This document shows, in pieces, positions 25,946 through 34,865 of a DNA stretch of 64,000 nt; within the stretch, counting starts at the first letter, position 1, and each line of letters opens with the position of its first letter. The translations under genes were made by a program, and so were the position numbers. The DNA is from Vibrio celticus (lineage in GTDB: Bacteria > Pseudomonadota > Gammaproteobacteria > Enterobacterales > Vibrionaceae), in the NCBI RefSeq assembly GCF_024347335.1, contig NZ_AP025463.1:992001-1056000 (forward strand). The letters are read 5' to 3'. The notes below the pieces were generated by a model. It did not search any database. It was given only the letters and a program-made list of their open reading frames with translations, and had not been told where the DNA came from.

Positions 25946-27064
25946 ATGACTAGTCATGTGTTTTCTGTGCCGGATTTATACTTCGGAACAAATGCTATCA
26001 GCTCTTTAGAACGCTTAAATTCGAAAAAAGTCGCTATCGTGACAGATGCTTTTATGGTGTCTTCTGGTAAGACTCAATTGTTAACTCAAGCAATGCCTTA
26101 TGCGACAGTTTCAGTGTTTAGTGATGTAAAACCAGATCCGAACACAGCGGTAATTGTAGCGGGTGTTCAGCAATTTAAATCATTTCAACCGGATGTGATT
26201 ATAGCTTTAGGTGGCGGATCTCCATTGGATGCAGCAAAGAGCATCAAAATTACGCTAGAAGATCTCTATCAAGGAGAAAAAATTGAATTAATCGCCATTC
26301 CCACTACTAGTGGGTCTGGTTCTGAAGTCACTTCATATGCGGTTATTTCCGATGCGTCGAGTGGTAAAAAGTATCCCCTAGTTTCTCCTGATCTTTTACC
26401 GGATGCAGCCCTTTTAGACCCAGATTTGGTATTAAGTGTTCCTCGAATGATCGCCATTGATACAGGAATGGACGTATTAACTCATGCCATTGAAGCGGTG
26501 CTTTCTACAGATTCCAATGACTTTAGTGACGCTCTTGCTGAGAAAGCGATTCATTTGGTGGCCACTCATTTACCACTTGTCGTCGAGAACGAATTTGCGA
26601 TTGAACCTCGTGAACATATGCACAACGCATCGTGCATGGCGGGTATGGCCTTTAACTCATCGGGTTTAGGTTTGGTTCACGGTATGGCGCATGCGTTAGG
26701 TGGAATCTTGCATATATCTCATGGCAAAATTAACGCTATGTTACTACCACTTATTATTGATTTTAATAGTGAAAATTGCAGCGTGGATATACAGAATAAA
26801 TATTACAAATGTGCGTGTCTGATGAATATTAATGTTGACTGTCCATCACAGGCAGCAAGTGCGCTATCGGACGAAATTCGTCATTTAAACAAGCAATTGC
26901 AGATCCCTGCTTCTCTAACCGAATTGGGTAAGAAACGTGAAGATATTGAAATTGCTAGGCAGGTCATCGTTGAGACAACATTGGCAGACGGGTGTACCAC
27001 AACCAACCCAAGAAAGCCGTCAGCCATTGACATTGATACTCTGCTCACAAAAATAATTGGTTAA
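25946..27064 (+). CDS. pduQ: Iron-type alcohol dehydrogenase, PduQ-like
   Basis: A 372-residue group III (iron-dependent) alcohol dehydrogenase. NAD site: GGGSPLDAAKS; metal ligands: HAIEAVLS and HGMAHALGGILHISHGKINA. In microcompartments this enzyme reduces propanal to 1-propanol and regenerates NAD inside the shell. Size and motifs match PduQ and EutG. It heads the operon that runs to pduT. A second protein of the same family, FucO, lies in the rhamnose operon (50852); they share fold but differ much in sequence, so the roles are probably separate. Confidence 0.87.
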   Translation: MTSHVFSVPDLYFGTNAISSLERLNSKKVAIVTDAFMVSSGKTQLLTQAMPYATVSVFSDVKPDPNTAVIVAGVQQFKSFQPDVIIALGGGSPLDAAKSIKITLEDLYQGEKIELIAIPTTSGSGSEVTSYAVISDASSGKKYPLVSPDLLPDAALLDPDLVLSVPRMIAIDTGMDVLTHAIEAVLSTDSNDFSDALAEKAIHLVATHLPLVVENEFAIEPREHMHNASCMAGMAFNSSGLGLVHGMAHALGGILHISHGKINAMLLPLIIDFNSENCSVDIQNKYYKCACLMNINVDCPSQAASALSDEIRHLNKQLQIPASLTELGKKREDIEIARQVIVETTLADGCTTTNPRKPSAIDIDTLLTKIIG

Positions 27065-27074
27065 TCTGGATCGT

Positions 27075-27110
27075 TTTGTCACCGGTAAAGTTTGTTAGCA
27101 AAAATATCCT
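27075..27110 (+). promoter_or_regulatory. Conserved motif upstream of pduL
   Basis: TTTGTCACC (27075-27083) and TTTGTTAGCAAAAATATCCT (27091-27110). The same two words recur upstream of the pduA-like gene (33571-33602), with a 17/20 match for the second. They are candidate binding sites of the locus response regulator. Confidence 0.5.
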
Positions 27111-27188
27111 AGTCAAAGGCAAATATGAAGACGTATTACAAATTATCATAATAGTCATAAGAACGCCTCAGAGAATGGTAAAGCTATT

Positions 27189-27878
27189 ATGGACACAATT
27201 AAGGAAAACGCGGAGCTCATTACACAGCAGATAATGAAAGAGTTATTTGGGCACTCTAATACTGCTTTTACAAGTAGCAATGTAGTGACTGGTTTCAGTA
27301 CTAAACTGAAGATTCCTGTTGGAATATCTAATCGACATGTGCATTTAAGCCGTGAAGATATGGATGCCTTGTTTGGAGCTGGATCTGACTTAACGCGTTT
27401 TAAAGCGGTTAAACAACCGGGTCAATACGCCGCTGAAGAAGTGATAACGCTAAAAGGTCCGAAAGGTGAATTACAAAATGTACGTGTTTTGGGCCCACTA
27501 CGCAGTGAAACGCAGGTCGAGATTTCGATTTCAGACGGATTTTCTCTTGGTGTGAGAGCTCCCGTAAGAATGTCAGGTGACCTAGAAAACTCTCCGAGCA
27601 TTGAACTCATCGGTCCACGTGGCAGAGTCATTAAAGATCACGGCGTGATCGTCGCATGGAGGCATATCCATATCTCTCATCAAAATGCCGCGTCATTTGG
27701 CCTTGAAGATGGCATGGAAATCGATGTTGAAGCTCAAGGTGACCGCGCTGGGGTTTTACATAATGTTGTCGTACGAGTGAATAGCGACGCAGTGACGGAA
27801 ATGCATATCGATGTAGAAGAGGCGAATGCCTTTAATCTAAAAAATAACGATAGCGTGACTCTTTACCAAGTGAGATAA
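27189..27878 (+). CDS. pduL: Phosphate propanoyltransferase PduL
   Basis: 229 residues. PduL converts propanoyl-CoA and phosphate to propanoyl-phosphate and CoA, recycling CoA within the shell. Two beta-barrel domains carry the zinc ligands: GISNRHVHLS (about 50-59) and WRHIHISHQNA (about 157-167). The first 20 residues (NAELITQQIMKELFG) form an amphipathic helix like known encapsulation peptides, followed by a Ser/Thr linker. It works between PduP and the kinase encoded at 30190. The conserved motif at 27075-27110 may give it an extra promoter. Confidence 0.92.
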   Translation: MDTIKENAELITQQIMKELFGHSNTAFTSSNVVTGFSTKLKIPVGISNRHVHLSREDMDALFGAGSDLTRFKAVKQPGQYAAEEVITLKGPKGELQNVRVLGPLRSETQVEISISDGFSLGVRAPVRMSGDLENSPSIELIGPRGRVIKDHGVIVAWRHIHISHQNAASFGLEDGMEIDVEAQGDRAGVLHNVVVRVNSDAVTEMHIDVEEANAFNLKNNDSVTLYQVR

Positions 27879-27881
27879 GCC

Positions 27882-28703
27882 ATGTCAGATTCAGCGTCAT
27901 ACAAGCGACTAAAAAAACTCGCAAAACTAGTAAAAGATGAAAAGTGTCTGAAGAAAAAAGGCCCTTTTAAAGTTGGAGTGGACCTAGGTACGGCGAATAT
28001 AGCCATTGTGGTTGTTGATAAGAACAACAATCCGGTAGCAGGTGCGAGTTCTCCTTCAAAAGTGGTTAAAGATGGCGTCGTAGTGGACTACATTACCGCG
28101 ACTCAGGTTGTTTCCACATTGAAACAAAAAGTTGAAGAGGGTCTCTGCTGTACATTGGATAAAGCAGCCACAGCCATTCCTCCAGGTGTTTCTGAAGGGA
28201 GTGTTAAAGTCATTGTTAATGTTGTTGAATCTGCGGGTTTTATTGTTACGGATGTGATTGATGAGCCAGTTGCAGCTGCATGCGCATTAAATTTACAAAG
28301 CGGTGCGGTTGTCGATGTCGGTGGAGGCACCACGGGCATGAGCATACTGGACAAGGGGGAAGTCACGTTTAGTGCTGATGAACCCACCGGTGGATCGCAC
28401 ATGACACTGGTGTTAGCTGGTGCAATGGATCTTGAATACGACCTAGCGGAGTCAATGAAGAAAGAAGCAAAACATGAAAAACAAGTTTTTTCCGTTGTTC
28501 GTCCAGTGGTTGAAAAAATGGCTAGTTTGGTTTCAATGTGGTTAAAGAGCAATTCAGCAGAACAGTTGTGGTTGGTTGGTGGCGCATCTAGCTTTAGTGA
28601 GTTTGCAGAAGTCTTTACCAAAGTGACTGGTGTTGAATCGCTCGCTGTACCTGAGCCATTACTTGTTACTCCGTTAGGCATTGCAATGAAAGCAAGCGAG
28701 TAA
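27882..28703 (+). CDS. eutJ: EutJ-family actin/Hsp70-fold protein
   Basis: A 273-residue ATPase-fold protein of the EutJ family with the phosphate-binding loops VGVDLGTANIAIVVVD and VVDVGGGTTGMSIL and the adenosine loop WLVGGASSF. It starts 3 bp after pduL. EutJ proteins are common in microcompartment loci and are thought to act as chaperones or reactivators; direct evidence is thin. Here no B12 enzyme needs reactivation, so a folding or assembly role is more likely (inference). Confidence 0.85.
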   Translation: MSDSASYKRLKKLAKLVKDEKCLKKKGPFKVGVDLGTANIAIVVVDKNNNPVAGASSPSKVVKDGVVVDYITATQVVSTLKQKVEEGLCCTLDKAATAIPPGVSEGSVKVIVNVVESAGFIVTDVIDEPVAAACALNLQSGAVVDVGGGTTGMSILDKGEVTFSADEPTGGSHMTLVLAGAMDLEYDLAESMKKEAKHEKQVFSVVRPVVEKMASLVSMWLKSNSAEQLWLVGGASSFSEFAEVFTKVTGVESLAVPEPLLVTPLGIAMKASE

Positions 28704-28710
28704 CCACATT

Positions 28711-29406
28711 ATGGAATCAAAAGATTTAACAGTGATGATCAGTCAGGTTGTTGACGATATTTTAGCGCGAAAATCGCAGCCTTCCAAAGTGATTCGAGTC
28801 ATTTTGACTGGTCACGAACAGGAGTCATTACTCGATACATTGAACTGTATTAAGGCGTTATATCGCTCAGGGTTTGGTATCGCGGTGACGCTTTCTCATT
28901 CTGCAGAGCACTCGATCATCAAATCGGTGTTTTTACGTTGGCAGCAAGAAGACGATATTGAATTTTCGATCGATTCTTACCTACCTAGTGAGTTACATGA
29001 CGATTATTACGGTGTCTTTTTTCCTGCGATATCAACCAATAGTTTGAGTAAGTTAGCATTGTGTATTCGTGACAATCTAGCGACCAGTTGGGCCTTTCAT
29101 GCACTGCTCAATCGAAAATCGATCACAGCGACACTTAGTCATGAATATCAAACGGTTTTAGATCATGGACCTAATCCGTTAATCGAACAGATATCAACGT
29201 ATGTTAATAAGGTTGAAAACTATGGGGTCAGGTTTATGACTAAACCCAAGGCATTACATATTGAACCCAAGTCACTGATTACGTTGGCTGATGTCAAATT
29301 GCAGCCTGAGGACCAGTCGCTGTCTATCGATAAAAATACAATCATTACGCCGTCAGCTAAAGAAGAGATTGTTCGTCGACGTATCAGCATTGAAAGAATC
29401 AATTAA
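28711..29406 (+). CDS. Microcompartment-associated flavoprotein-like protein
   Basis: 231 residues. A predicted encapsulation helix starts the chain (LTVMISQVVDDILARK). Then comes a Rossmann-like region resembling the flavoprotein (HFCD) family of other BMC loci: VIRVILTGHEQESLLDTL, FFPAISTNSLSKLALCIRDNLATSWAFHALL. The C-terminus has the LITLADV ... NTIITPSAKEEI segment seen at the end of several BMC cargo proteins. FMN binding is assumed by family only. It could pass electrons with the RnfC-like protein (31428). Confidence 0.65.
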   Translation: MESKDLTVMISQVVDDILARKSQPSKVIRVILTGHEQESLLDTLNCIKALYRSGFGIAVTLSHSAEHSIIKSVFLRWQQEDDIEFSIDSYLPSELHDDYYGVFFPAISTNSLSKLALCIRDNLATSWAFHALLNRKSITATLSHEYQTVLDHGPNPLIEQISTYVNKVENYGVRFMTKPKALHIEPKSLITLADVKLQPEDQSLSIDKNTIITPSAKEEIVRRRISIERIN

Positions 29407-29417
29407 GAGGGGTCTAT

Positions 29418-29681
29418 ATGTATTTAGCACAAGTCACCGGAGCGATTGTATCCACGACCAAGCATGAATCGCTTAATGGCAATAAGTTACTGTTGGTGAC
29501 GCGATTAGACAATGAGCACCGACTAACCCGTGATACTGAGATTGCGATTGACTGTGTTGGCGCAGGAAATAGTGACATCGTTGTTGTCACCACGGGAAGC
29601 TCCGCTCGAAAAAGTAGTTGCCACCCAGCCTCCGTTACGGATGCGGCAATCGTCGGAATTGTTGACTCGTTAGAATCGTAA
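29418..29681 (+). CDS. pduN: BMC vertex protein (PduN/EutN/CcmL family)
   Basis: 87 residues, a full BMC-P domain: MYLAQVTGAIVSTTKHESLNGNKLLLV, then DCVGAGNSDIVVVTTGSSAR and DAAIVGIVDS. Such proteins form pentamers that close the corners of the polyhedral shell. One copy per locus is usual, and this is the only one here. Confidence 0.93.
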   Translation: MYLAQVTGAIVSTTKHESLNGNKLLLVTRLDNEHRLTRDTEIAIDCVGAGNSDIVVVTTGSSARKSSCHPASVTDAAIVGIVDSLES

Positions 29682-29703
29682 ACATTCACATAAGGCGTTG
29701 AAT

Positions 29704-30126
29704 ATGAACGTAACTAGTAGATCGCACATAACTTTAAGTTTACAGGCAATTATTGAACTCGGCGATTTTGCCCAAAAAGCGGCGGAAAACGTTGGGATTG
29801 ATATTGTGTTTAGTTTTGTCGATCACGCCGGATCTCAACGTTATTTTTTTGTCATGGACCAAGCGTTATTGGTTAGCCATGAGTTAGCAAGACAAAAGGC
29901 ATGGACAGCGGTTGCATTGAAAATGCCAACATTGGATTTGACCGAAAAGGTATTGCCTGGTCAAAGCCTCTATGGATTACAACATGCGCCAAACGTTTGT
30001 TGTATTGGTGGTGGCCTACCGATATGGGAAAGCGGTCAACTATTGGGGGCTATTGGCATAAGCGGTGGAACCGTCGAACAAGATTGTGCTATTGCACAGG
30101 CATCCATTTCACTGTTCACCCGTTGA
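29704..30126 (+). CDS. GlcG/HbpS-family protein (PduO C-terminal domain-like)
   Basis: About 140 residues, one GlcG/PduO_C-type domain: VDHAGSQRYFFVMDQALLVSHELARQKAWTA, then GLPIWESGQLLGAIGISGGTVEQD. In PduO this domain follows an adenosyltransferase and binds heme; here it is free-standing, in keeping with a B12-independent pathway. The ATG at 29704 has TAAGG before it. Role unknown; heme or small-molecule binding is possible. Confidence 0.8.
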   Translation: MNVTSRSHITLSLQAIIELGDFAQKAAENVGIDIVFSFVDHAGSQRYFFVMDQALLVSHELARQKAWTAVALKMPTLDLTEKVLPGQSLYGLQHAPNVCCIGGGLPIWESGQLLGAIGISGGTVEQDCAIAQASISLFTR

Positions 30127-30189
30127 TACGCAGAAATTCGATCATGTATAACCCCCAATCTTATTTAGTATTTACTTTTTGAGGTAATT

Positions 30190-31380
30190 ATGTCGTCAGA
30201 AACACGTGTTTTAGTTATTAACTGTGGTTCATCATCTATGAAATTCTCTGTTTTACCAATAGGAGAAAATGAACCAGTTTTATCGGGTGTGGCAGAGAAG
30301 TTAGGACTATCAGACGCTTTTATTTCTATAAAAGACTCACAAGGCAAAAAATCTGTTTTCGAACTGGCGGAAGGCACACATGCCGAAGCATTAAAAAAAC
30401 TGTTTGCCACTATGTCGACATTACAACTAATGGACTCTTTGTGTGCGATAGGACACCGCGTGGCGCATGGTGGCAGTGAGTTCAGTGATTCTGTATTGGT
30501 GACTGAAGAAATCATAGCGAAAATAGAACAGTTATCTGATCTGGCTCCTTTGCACAATCCTGCCAATCTTGTCGGAATTGAAACCGCAATGACGTTGTTG
30601 CCGACTATACCGAACGTCGCGGTATTTGATACTGCATTCCACCAAACCATGTCTGAAGAAGCTTATACCTATGCGATTCCGTTAGAATTACGCGATGAAC
30701 ATAAAGTACGTCGATATGGCTTTCATGGTACGTCACATCGATTCGTAGCGATAGAAACGGTGAAGCGTTTAGATCTGGATAAATATAATCACGGCATAAT
30801 TGTAGCGCACCTTGGTAATGGCTCATCGGTTTGTGCAGTGAAAGATGGCGTCAGTGTGGATACATCGATGGGTATGACTCCGCTCGAAGGGCTAGTGATG
30901 GGAACACGCTGTGGTGATTTGGACTTCGGTGCTGCCGTGTATATCGCCAATAGTACCAAGCAGTCGTTGGATTCTGTTTACAGCTTGAGCAACAGCCAAT
31001 CAGGTTTGTTAGGTGTTTCTGGGCTTTCGAGCGATTGCCGTGAACTAGAGCAGGCTCGATCTAAGGGCAATAAACGCGCAGCGCTTGCTATTGATGTTTT
31101 GGTGCATCGCTTAGCCCGCCATATTGGTGGTCACCTTGCTTCATTAGATCGTATTGATGCGTTGGTATTCACCGGAGGTATTGGGGAAAATTCGGTGTTA
31201 ATTCGAGAGCTTGTCATACAAAAATTGGCGGTATTTGGCTTTAAACTCGATAAGGAAAAAAATGCAACGACGAAAGGAGGAGAGTGGGGCGTTGTTTCTA
31301 CAGTAAACTCACCAGCGATTGTTGTGTTGCCAACGAATGAAGAAAAGGTGATTGCCCAAGATGCTGCGGCACTAGCCTAA
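30190..31380 (+). CDS. ackA: Acetate/propionate kinase
   Basis: A 396-residue acetokinase with all family signatures: VINCGSSSMKF, VFDTAFHQTM, YGFHGTSHRFVA, VAHLGNGSSVCAV and TGGIGENSVLIR. In this pathway it turns propanoyl-phosphate and ADP into propanoate and ATP, like PduW, and is the only ATP-gaining step of the microcompartment. It has no clear encapsulation helix, so it may act in the cytosol. AckA and PduW cannot be separated by sequence alone; context favours the propionate role. Confidence 0.9.
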   Translation: MSSETRVLVINCGSSSMKFSVLPIGENEPVLSGVAEKLGLSDAFISIKDSQGKKSVFELAEGTHAEALKKLFATMSTLQLMDSLCAIGHRVAHGGSEFSDSVLVTEEIIAKIEQLSDLAPLHNPANLVGIETAMTLLPTIPNVAVFDTAFHQTMSEEAYTYAIPLELRDEHKVRRYGFHGTSHRFVAIETVKRLDLDKYNHGIIVAHLGNGSSVCAVKDGVSVDTSMGMTPLEGLVMGTRCGDLDFGAAVYIANSTKQSLDSVYSLSNSQSGLLGVSGLSSDCRELEQARSKGNKRAALAIDVLVHRLARHIGGHLASLDRIDALVFTGGIGENSVLIRELVIQKLAVFGFKLDKEKNATTKGGEWGVVSTVNSPAIVVLPTNEEKVIAQDAAALA

Positions 31381-31427
31381 TCGTAGCTATAGCGCTAAAC
31401 AATTTGTAATTAGGTAGAGGCAATACT

Positions 31428-32795
31428 ATGAAAAACCCAGAATGTGTTATTAAATCGCATCTTACTCAATTGGATAAAAATACCATTGTTGAAAGAGTGA
31501 AACAGGCTGGCGTGGTTGGCGCAGGTGGTGCTGGTTTTCCTACGTATGTAAAGCTTCAATCTGAGGCTGAAATTTTCTTGGTTAACGCAGCTGAATGTGA
31601 ACCTATGCTTAAAGTCGACCAACAGTTAATGGCGGAGAAATCAGCTGAACTCATTCGTGGTCTAACGTATGCGATGAAAGCCACCGGAGCGAAAGAAGGT
31701 GTTATCGCACTAAAAGCTAAATACCAAAAAGCGATTGATGCGCTAACGCCATTGCTTGCCGCTAACATGCGCATTCATATTTTACGAGATGTTTATCCAG
31801 CAGGGGATGAAGTCATCACCATTTGGCTGGCAACGGGACGCCGTGTTGCTCCGGCTCAATTGCCTATAACCGTTGGTGTCATTGTGAATAATGTGCAAAC
31901 ACTGATCAATGTTTGTCATGCAGTTGAGCATGAGCAAGGTGTTTTCGATCGTACTTTAACCATTAATGGTTGTGTGAATAACCCCATGACCATCACCGTT
32001 CCTATTGGCGTCACTTTCCAAGAACTTCTCGATTATGCAGGTGGCGTTACTGAGAGTGAGTTTGCTGTGATTAACGGTGGACCGATGATGGGGGCATTGG
32101 TTGAAGATTTGAATCAATGTGTCACCAAAACGACAGGCGCATTATTGGTATTGCCTCGTGATCACATCATTATTCAACGTCGTCTGAAAAGCGATCAACA
32201 GATCCTAAATATGGCGAAAACAGTTTGTGAGCAATGTTCATTGTGTACGGAACTGTGTCCGCGTCACCTAATTGGACACGAACTCGCACCAAGCCAAGTG
32301 ATCCGAGCCACCAATTATAAAGATCTAGCGCAACCATCCACATTCTTGTCAGCATTAACATGTTCAGAGTGTAGCTTATGTGAAAGTTATGCTTGCCCAG
32401 TCAATATTTCTCCGATGCGTGTTAACAAAATTTTGAAGAAACAATTACGCGCGCAAGGTGCGCAATATTGTGGCGAGCTAAAAGACGCCGATCCCATGGC
32501 GGAATACCGTTTAGTTCCAACCGCACGTTTGGTCTCTCGGCTCAACCTAACGCCGTATTATCAAGAGGCACTAATGCAACCATTTGATTTGCCGTATCGG
32601 CAAGTTAAAGTGGCGATTAGTCAACATATTGGAGCGCCAGGCGAGCCGATTGTACAAGCCGGCGATAGAGTGACACTGGGGCAAAAGCTAACCGAAGCGA
32701 AAGCAAATGCGTTGAGTTTAGGCGTGCATGCGAGCTGTAACGGTACGGTGAGTGAAATTGACGCTCAATATATTACGATTCAAAGAGGTAGATAA
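31428..32795 (+). CDS. pduS: RnfC-like Fe-S/flavin electron-transfer protein (PduS type)
   Basis: 455 residues. N-terminal glycine-rich FMN/NADH site (VVGAGGAGFPTYVKL), an SLBB-like middle, two 4Fe-4S clusters (CEQCSLCTELCPRH and CSECSLCESYACPV) and a C-terminal barrel (GAPGEPIVQAGDRVTLG). Classic PduS reduces cobalamin; glycyl radical loci lack B12 but keep this protein, probably to move electrons between the lumen, the Fe-S shell proteins (PduT and GrpU here) and the cytosol, or to reduce the activase. Its stop overlaps the pduT start. Confidence 0.87.
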   Translation: MKNPECVIKSHLTQLDKNTIVERVKQAGVVGAGGAGFPTYVKLQSEAEIFLVNAAECEPMLKVDQQLMAEKSAELIRGLTYAMKATGAKEGVIALKAKYQKAIDALTPLLAANMRIHILRDVYPAGDEVITIWLATGRRVAPAQLPITVGVIVNNVQTLINVCHAVEHEQGVFDRTLTINGCVNNPMTITVPIGVTFQELLDYAGGVTESEFAVINGGPMMGALVEDLNQCVTKTTGALLVLPRDHIIIQRRLKSDQQILNMAKTVCEQCSLCTELCPRHLIGHELAPSQVIRATNYKDLAQPSTFLSALTCSECSLCESYACPVNISPMRVNKILKKQLRAQGAQYCGELKDADPMAEYRLVPTARLVSRLNLTPYYQEALMQPFDLPYRQVKVAISQHIGAPGEPIVQAGDRVTLGQKLTEAKANALSLGVHASCNGTVSEIDAQYITIQRGR

Positions 32796-33343
32796 TGAAA
32801 GATACCATTGGTTTGCTTGAATTAAGCAGTATTGCAAAAGGCGTTGAAGTCACCGACAGCATGCTAAAAAGCGCTAGTGTGGAAGTGTTAAGTTCGAAAA
32901 CAATTTGTCCTGGTAAATATATTGTCATGATCACTGGAGATGTTTCTGCAGTCAAACAAGCGCTAGAGCATGGTGAGATGATCGCTGGGCATCTAAAGAT
33001 CGATAGCATTCTTTTGCCTAAGATTGATTCTAATATTCTACCGGCCATTTCAGGTGTTTCACCGGTAGAAGCTAAAGGTTCGGTTGGGGTAGTTGAAACC
33101 TTTAGTGTGGCTGCTTGTATTGAGGCTGCTAACGCGGCAATGAAAGCGGCAAACGTAACTCTAGTGCGTGTCCACATGGCGTTTGGAATTGGCGGCAAGT
33201 GTTATTTTGTCGTCAATGGTGATATTGGTGACGTAAAAAACGCGGTCAAAGTTGGCTGTAAAAGTGCGGGTGAGAAAGGATTGTTGGTTCATAGCATGGT
33301 GGTTGCCAAACCACATCCAGACATGTGGCAGCATCTTATTTGA
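32795..33343 (+). CDS. pduT: Tandem-BMC trimeric shell protein PduT
   Basis: 182 residues with two BMC domains (about 4-90 and 98-178). Cys38 in KTICPGKY lies at the same position as the cysteine of Salmonella PduT that, three per trimer, holds a 4Fe-4S cluster in the pore. An electron-transfer pore is therefore likely. It overlaps the RnfC-like pduS gene by one base, the usual partner. A terminator follows at 33446. Confidence 0.92.
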   Translation: MKDTIGLLELSSIAKGVEVTDSMLKSASVEVLSSKTICPGKYIVMITGDVSAVKQALEHGEMIAGHLKIDSILLPKIDSNILPAISGVSPVEAKGSVGVVETFSVAACIEAANAAMKAANVTLVRVHMAFGIGGKCYFVVNGDIGDVKNAVKVGCKSAGEKGLLVHSMVVAKPHPDMWQHLI

Positions 33344-33367
33344 CTTTAAACAAGGCGACTCACCCGT

Positions 33368-33417
33368 ATATTATCTTCGAAGGCATAGTTTTTATGCCAT
33401 TGAAACCCAGATAATAT
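33368..33417 (+). promoter_or_regulatory. Two-tier RNA hairpin after pduT
   Basis: An outer perfect 9-bp stem (ATATTATCT 33368-33376 with AGATAATAT 33409-33417) encloses an inner stem GGCATA/TATGCC (33382-33398). It may protect the 3' end of the upstream mRNA. Confidence 0.45.
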
Positions 33418-33447
33418 TTGTCCTTATCATTGATTTTTTACTCTTCG

Positions 33448-33473
33448 ACAGGGCAAAGTTGTCCTGTTTTTTT
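33448..33473 (+). terminator. Rho-independent terminator after pduT
   Basis: ACAGGG pairs with TCCTGT (one G-T pair), then seven T. It separates the pduQ-pduT operon from the pduA-activase operon. Confidence 0.65.
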
Positions 33474-33570
33474 ACTTATCCCCCACCCAAATTTTCCGCA
33501 TACCAACATGCTTCAGAGCGTCTCCTATTTACTTGAAATTTAGTGTGATTTGTATCGCTGTAAATTCTTG

Positions 33571-33628
33571 TTTGTCACCACTTTTGTCAGCAAAAGAATC
33601 CTCACTTGGAGCAAAACATTTTGTCTCC
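33571..33628 (+). promoter_or_regulatory. Conserved motif and palindrome upstream of pduA
   Basis: TTTGTCACC (33571-33579) and TTTGTCAGCAAAAGAATCCT (33583-33602) match the pair upstream of pduL. Directly after lies GGAGCAAAACATTTTGTCTCC-type dyad symmetry (33608-33628). Candidate operator of the AraC-type response regulator. Confidence 0.5.
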
Positions 33629-33729
33629 ATACTTTTATTATGAAATGGATTAATAAATAGGGCAGAGCCTACAGCCTTTCGTAAGGCTACTTTGCCAGAA
33701 GACTAAACATTTAAATTATCGAGGTAGTT

Positions 33730-34011
33730 ATGCAACAAGAAGCTCTAGGTATGGTTGAAACAAAAGGTTTGGTTTCTGCAATTGAAGCAGCAGACACCAT
33801 GGTTAAATCTGCAAACGTAACATTGGTCGGTTACGAAAAAATTGGCTCAGGTCTAATTACAGTGATGGTTCGTGGCGATGTTGGTGCTGTAAAAGCGGCA
33901 ACTGATGCTGGTTCTTCAGCGGCTAGCAAAGTTGGTGAACTTGTTTCTGTACACGTTATTCCTCGCCCTCATACTGAAGTTGAAAAAATCTTGCCAAAAA
34001 CAGTTGAGTAA
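33730..34011 (+). CDS. pduA: Major BMC-H shell protein (PduA/PduJ type)
   Basis: 93 residues, a single canonical BMC domain (LGMVETKGLVSAIEAADTMVKSANV, MVRGDVGAVKAATDAG) with a pore loop KIGSG. It forms the hexagonal tiles of the shell and selective pores for the diol. A strong GAGG ribosome site precedes it. First gene of the second operon, directly before pduB, as in pdu and cut loci. PduA and PduJ types are hard to tell apart. Confidence 0.94.
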   Translation: MQQEALGMVETKGLVSAIEAADTMVKSANVTLVGYEKIGSGLITVMVRGDVGAVKAATDAGSSAASKVGELVSVHVIPRPHTEVEKILPKTVE

Positions 34012-34032
34012 TAGAACGGAAGGAAATTGACG

Positions 34033-34821
34033 ATGAAAGATAATTTTGTGGAACAGATTATTTCTGAGGTCATGAACACGCAACAGTCAGAACCTCAACA
34101 AAAGGTACCGGCAATAAATGCCGCAAGCGTTGGTCTGACTGAATTTGTTGGTACTAGTGATCTTGGCCGTACTATTGGTCTAGTTATAGCAAGTGTTGAT
34201 AACCAACTGCATGAAGTGATGAACATTGATAAGAAGTACCGTTCAATCGGGATTATCGGTGCTCGTACCGGAGCTGGACCGCATATCTTTGCTGCTGATG
34301 AAGCGGTTAAGGCAACCAACAGTGAAGTGATTGCAGTCGAGCTTGCTCGTGATACGGAAGGTGGCGGTGGCCATGGTTGTCTCATCATATTTGGTGCTGA
34401 TGATGTTTCGGATGTACGTCGCGCAGTTGAAGTGACGCTATCAGAGATCAACCGAACTTTTGGTGATGTGTATGGCAATGCAGCAGGTCACTTGGAATTC
34501 CAATACACAGCTCGTGCTAGCTCAGCGCTTAACAAGGCGTTTGGTGCACCAATTGGGAAATCATTCGGTATCACTTGTGCCTCTCCTGCGGCTATTGGTG
34601 TTGTCATCGCTGATGCGGCAGCAAAATCTGCAGTGATTGACCCAGTTGATTACTCGTCTCCAGCTAAAGGTACTTGTTTTAGTAATGAAGTCATCTTTAC
34701 TTTCGCAGGTGATTCAGGTGCTGTGCGCCAAGCTGTGCTAACCGCTCGTGATGTTGGTCTTCAGCTCTTGGGGTCAATGGATTCGGTTCCTCTTCAGTCT
34801 GCGACAACCCCATACATCTAA
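34033..34821 (+). CDS. pduB: Tandem-BMC trimeric shell protein PduB
   Basis: About 262 residues. Two circularly permuted BMC domains: GLTEFVGTSDLGRTIGLVIA... and the second from about 145 (EFQYTARASSALNKAFGAPIGKSFG). The N-terminal 16 residues (NFVEQIISEVMNT) form an encapsulation-like helix, as in Salmonella PduB where the N-terminus ties the shell to the core. I take ATG 34033; a TTG two codons earlier is less likely. Confidence 0.92.
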   Translation: MKDNFVEQIISEVMNTQQSEPQQKVPAINAASVGLTEFVGTSDLGRTIGLVIASVDNQLHEVMNIDKKYRSIGIIGARTGAGPHIFAADEAVKATNSEVIAVELARDTEGGGGHGCLIIFGADDVSDVRRAVEVTLSEINRTFGDVYGNAAGHLEFQYTARASSALNKAFGAPIGKSFGITCASPAAIGVVIADAAAKSAVIDPVDYSSPAKGTCFSNEVIFTFAGDSGAVRQAVLTARDVGLQLLGSMDSVPLQSATTPYI

Positions 34822-34865
34822 ATTTTAAATTTAAATTGAATGGGATGTTGTAAGGAGTATGAAGA

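Larger units (their letters stand above)
33344..33729. other. Control region between the two microcompartment operons
   Basis: No gene. It holds a bulged hairpin (33368-33417), a terminator (33448-33473), a conserved motif shared with pduL (33571-33602), a 21-bp palindrome (33608-33628) and a hairpin AGCCTT-TCGT-AAGGCT around 33673-33690. A new promoter for pduA onward is therefore likely. Confidence 0.6.

Noticed and set aside
28103..28681. Leftward 192-codon frame inside eutJ
   Set aside because: It is a shadow of the eutJ coding sequence, Ser/Thr-rich without motif or ribosome site.
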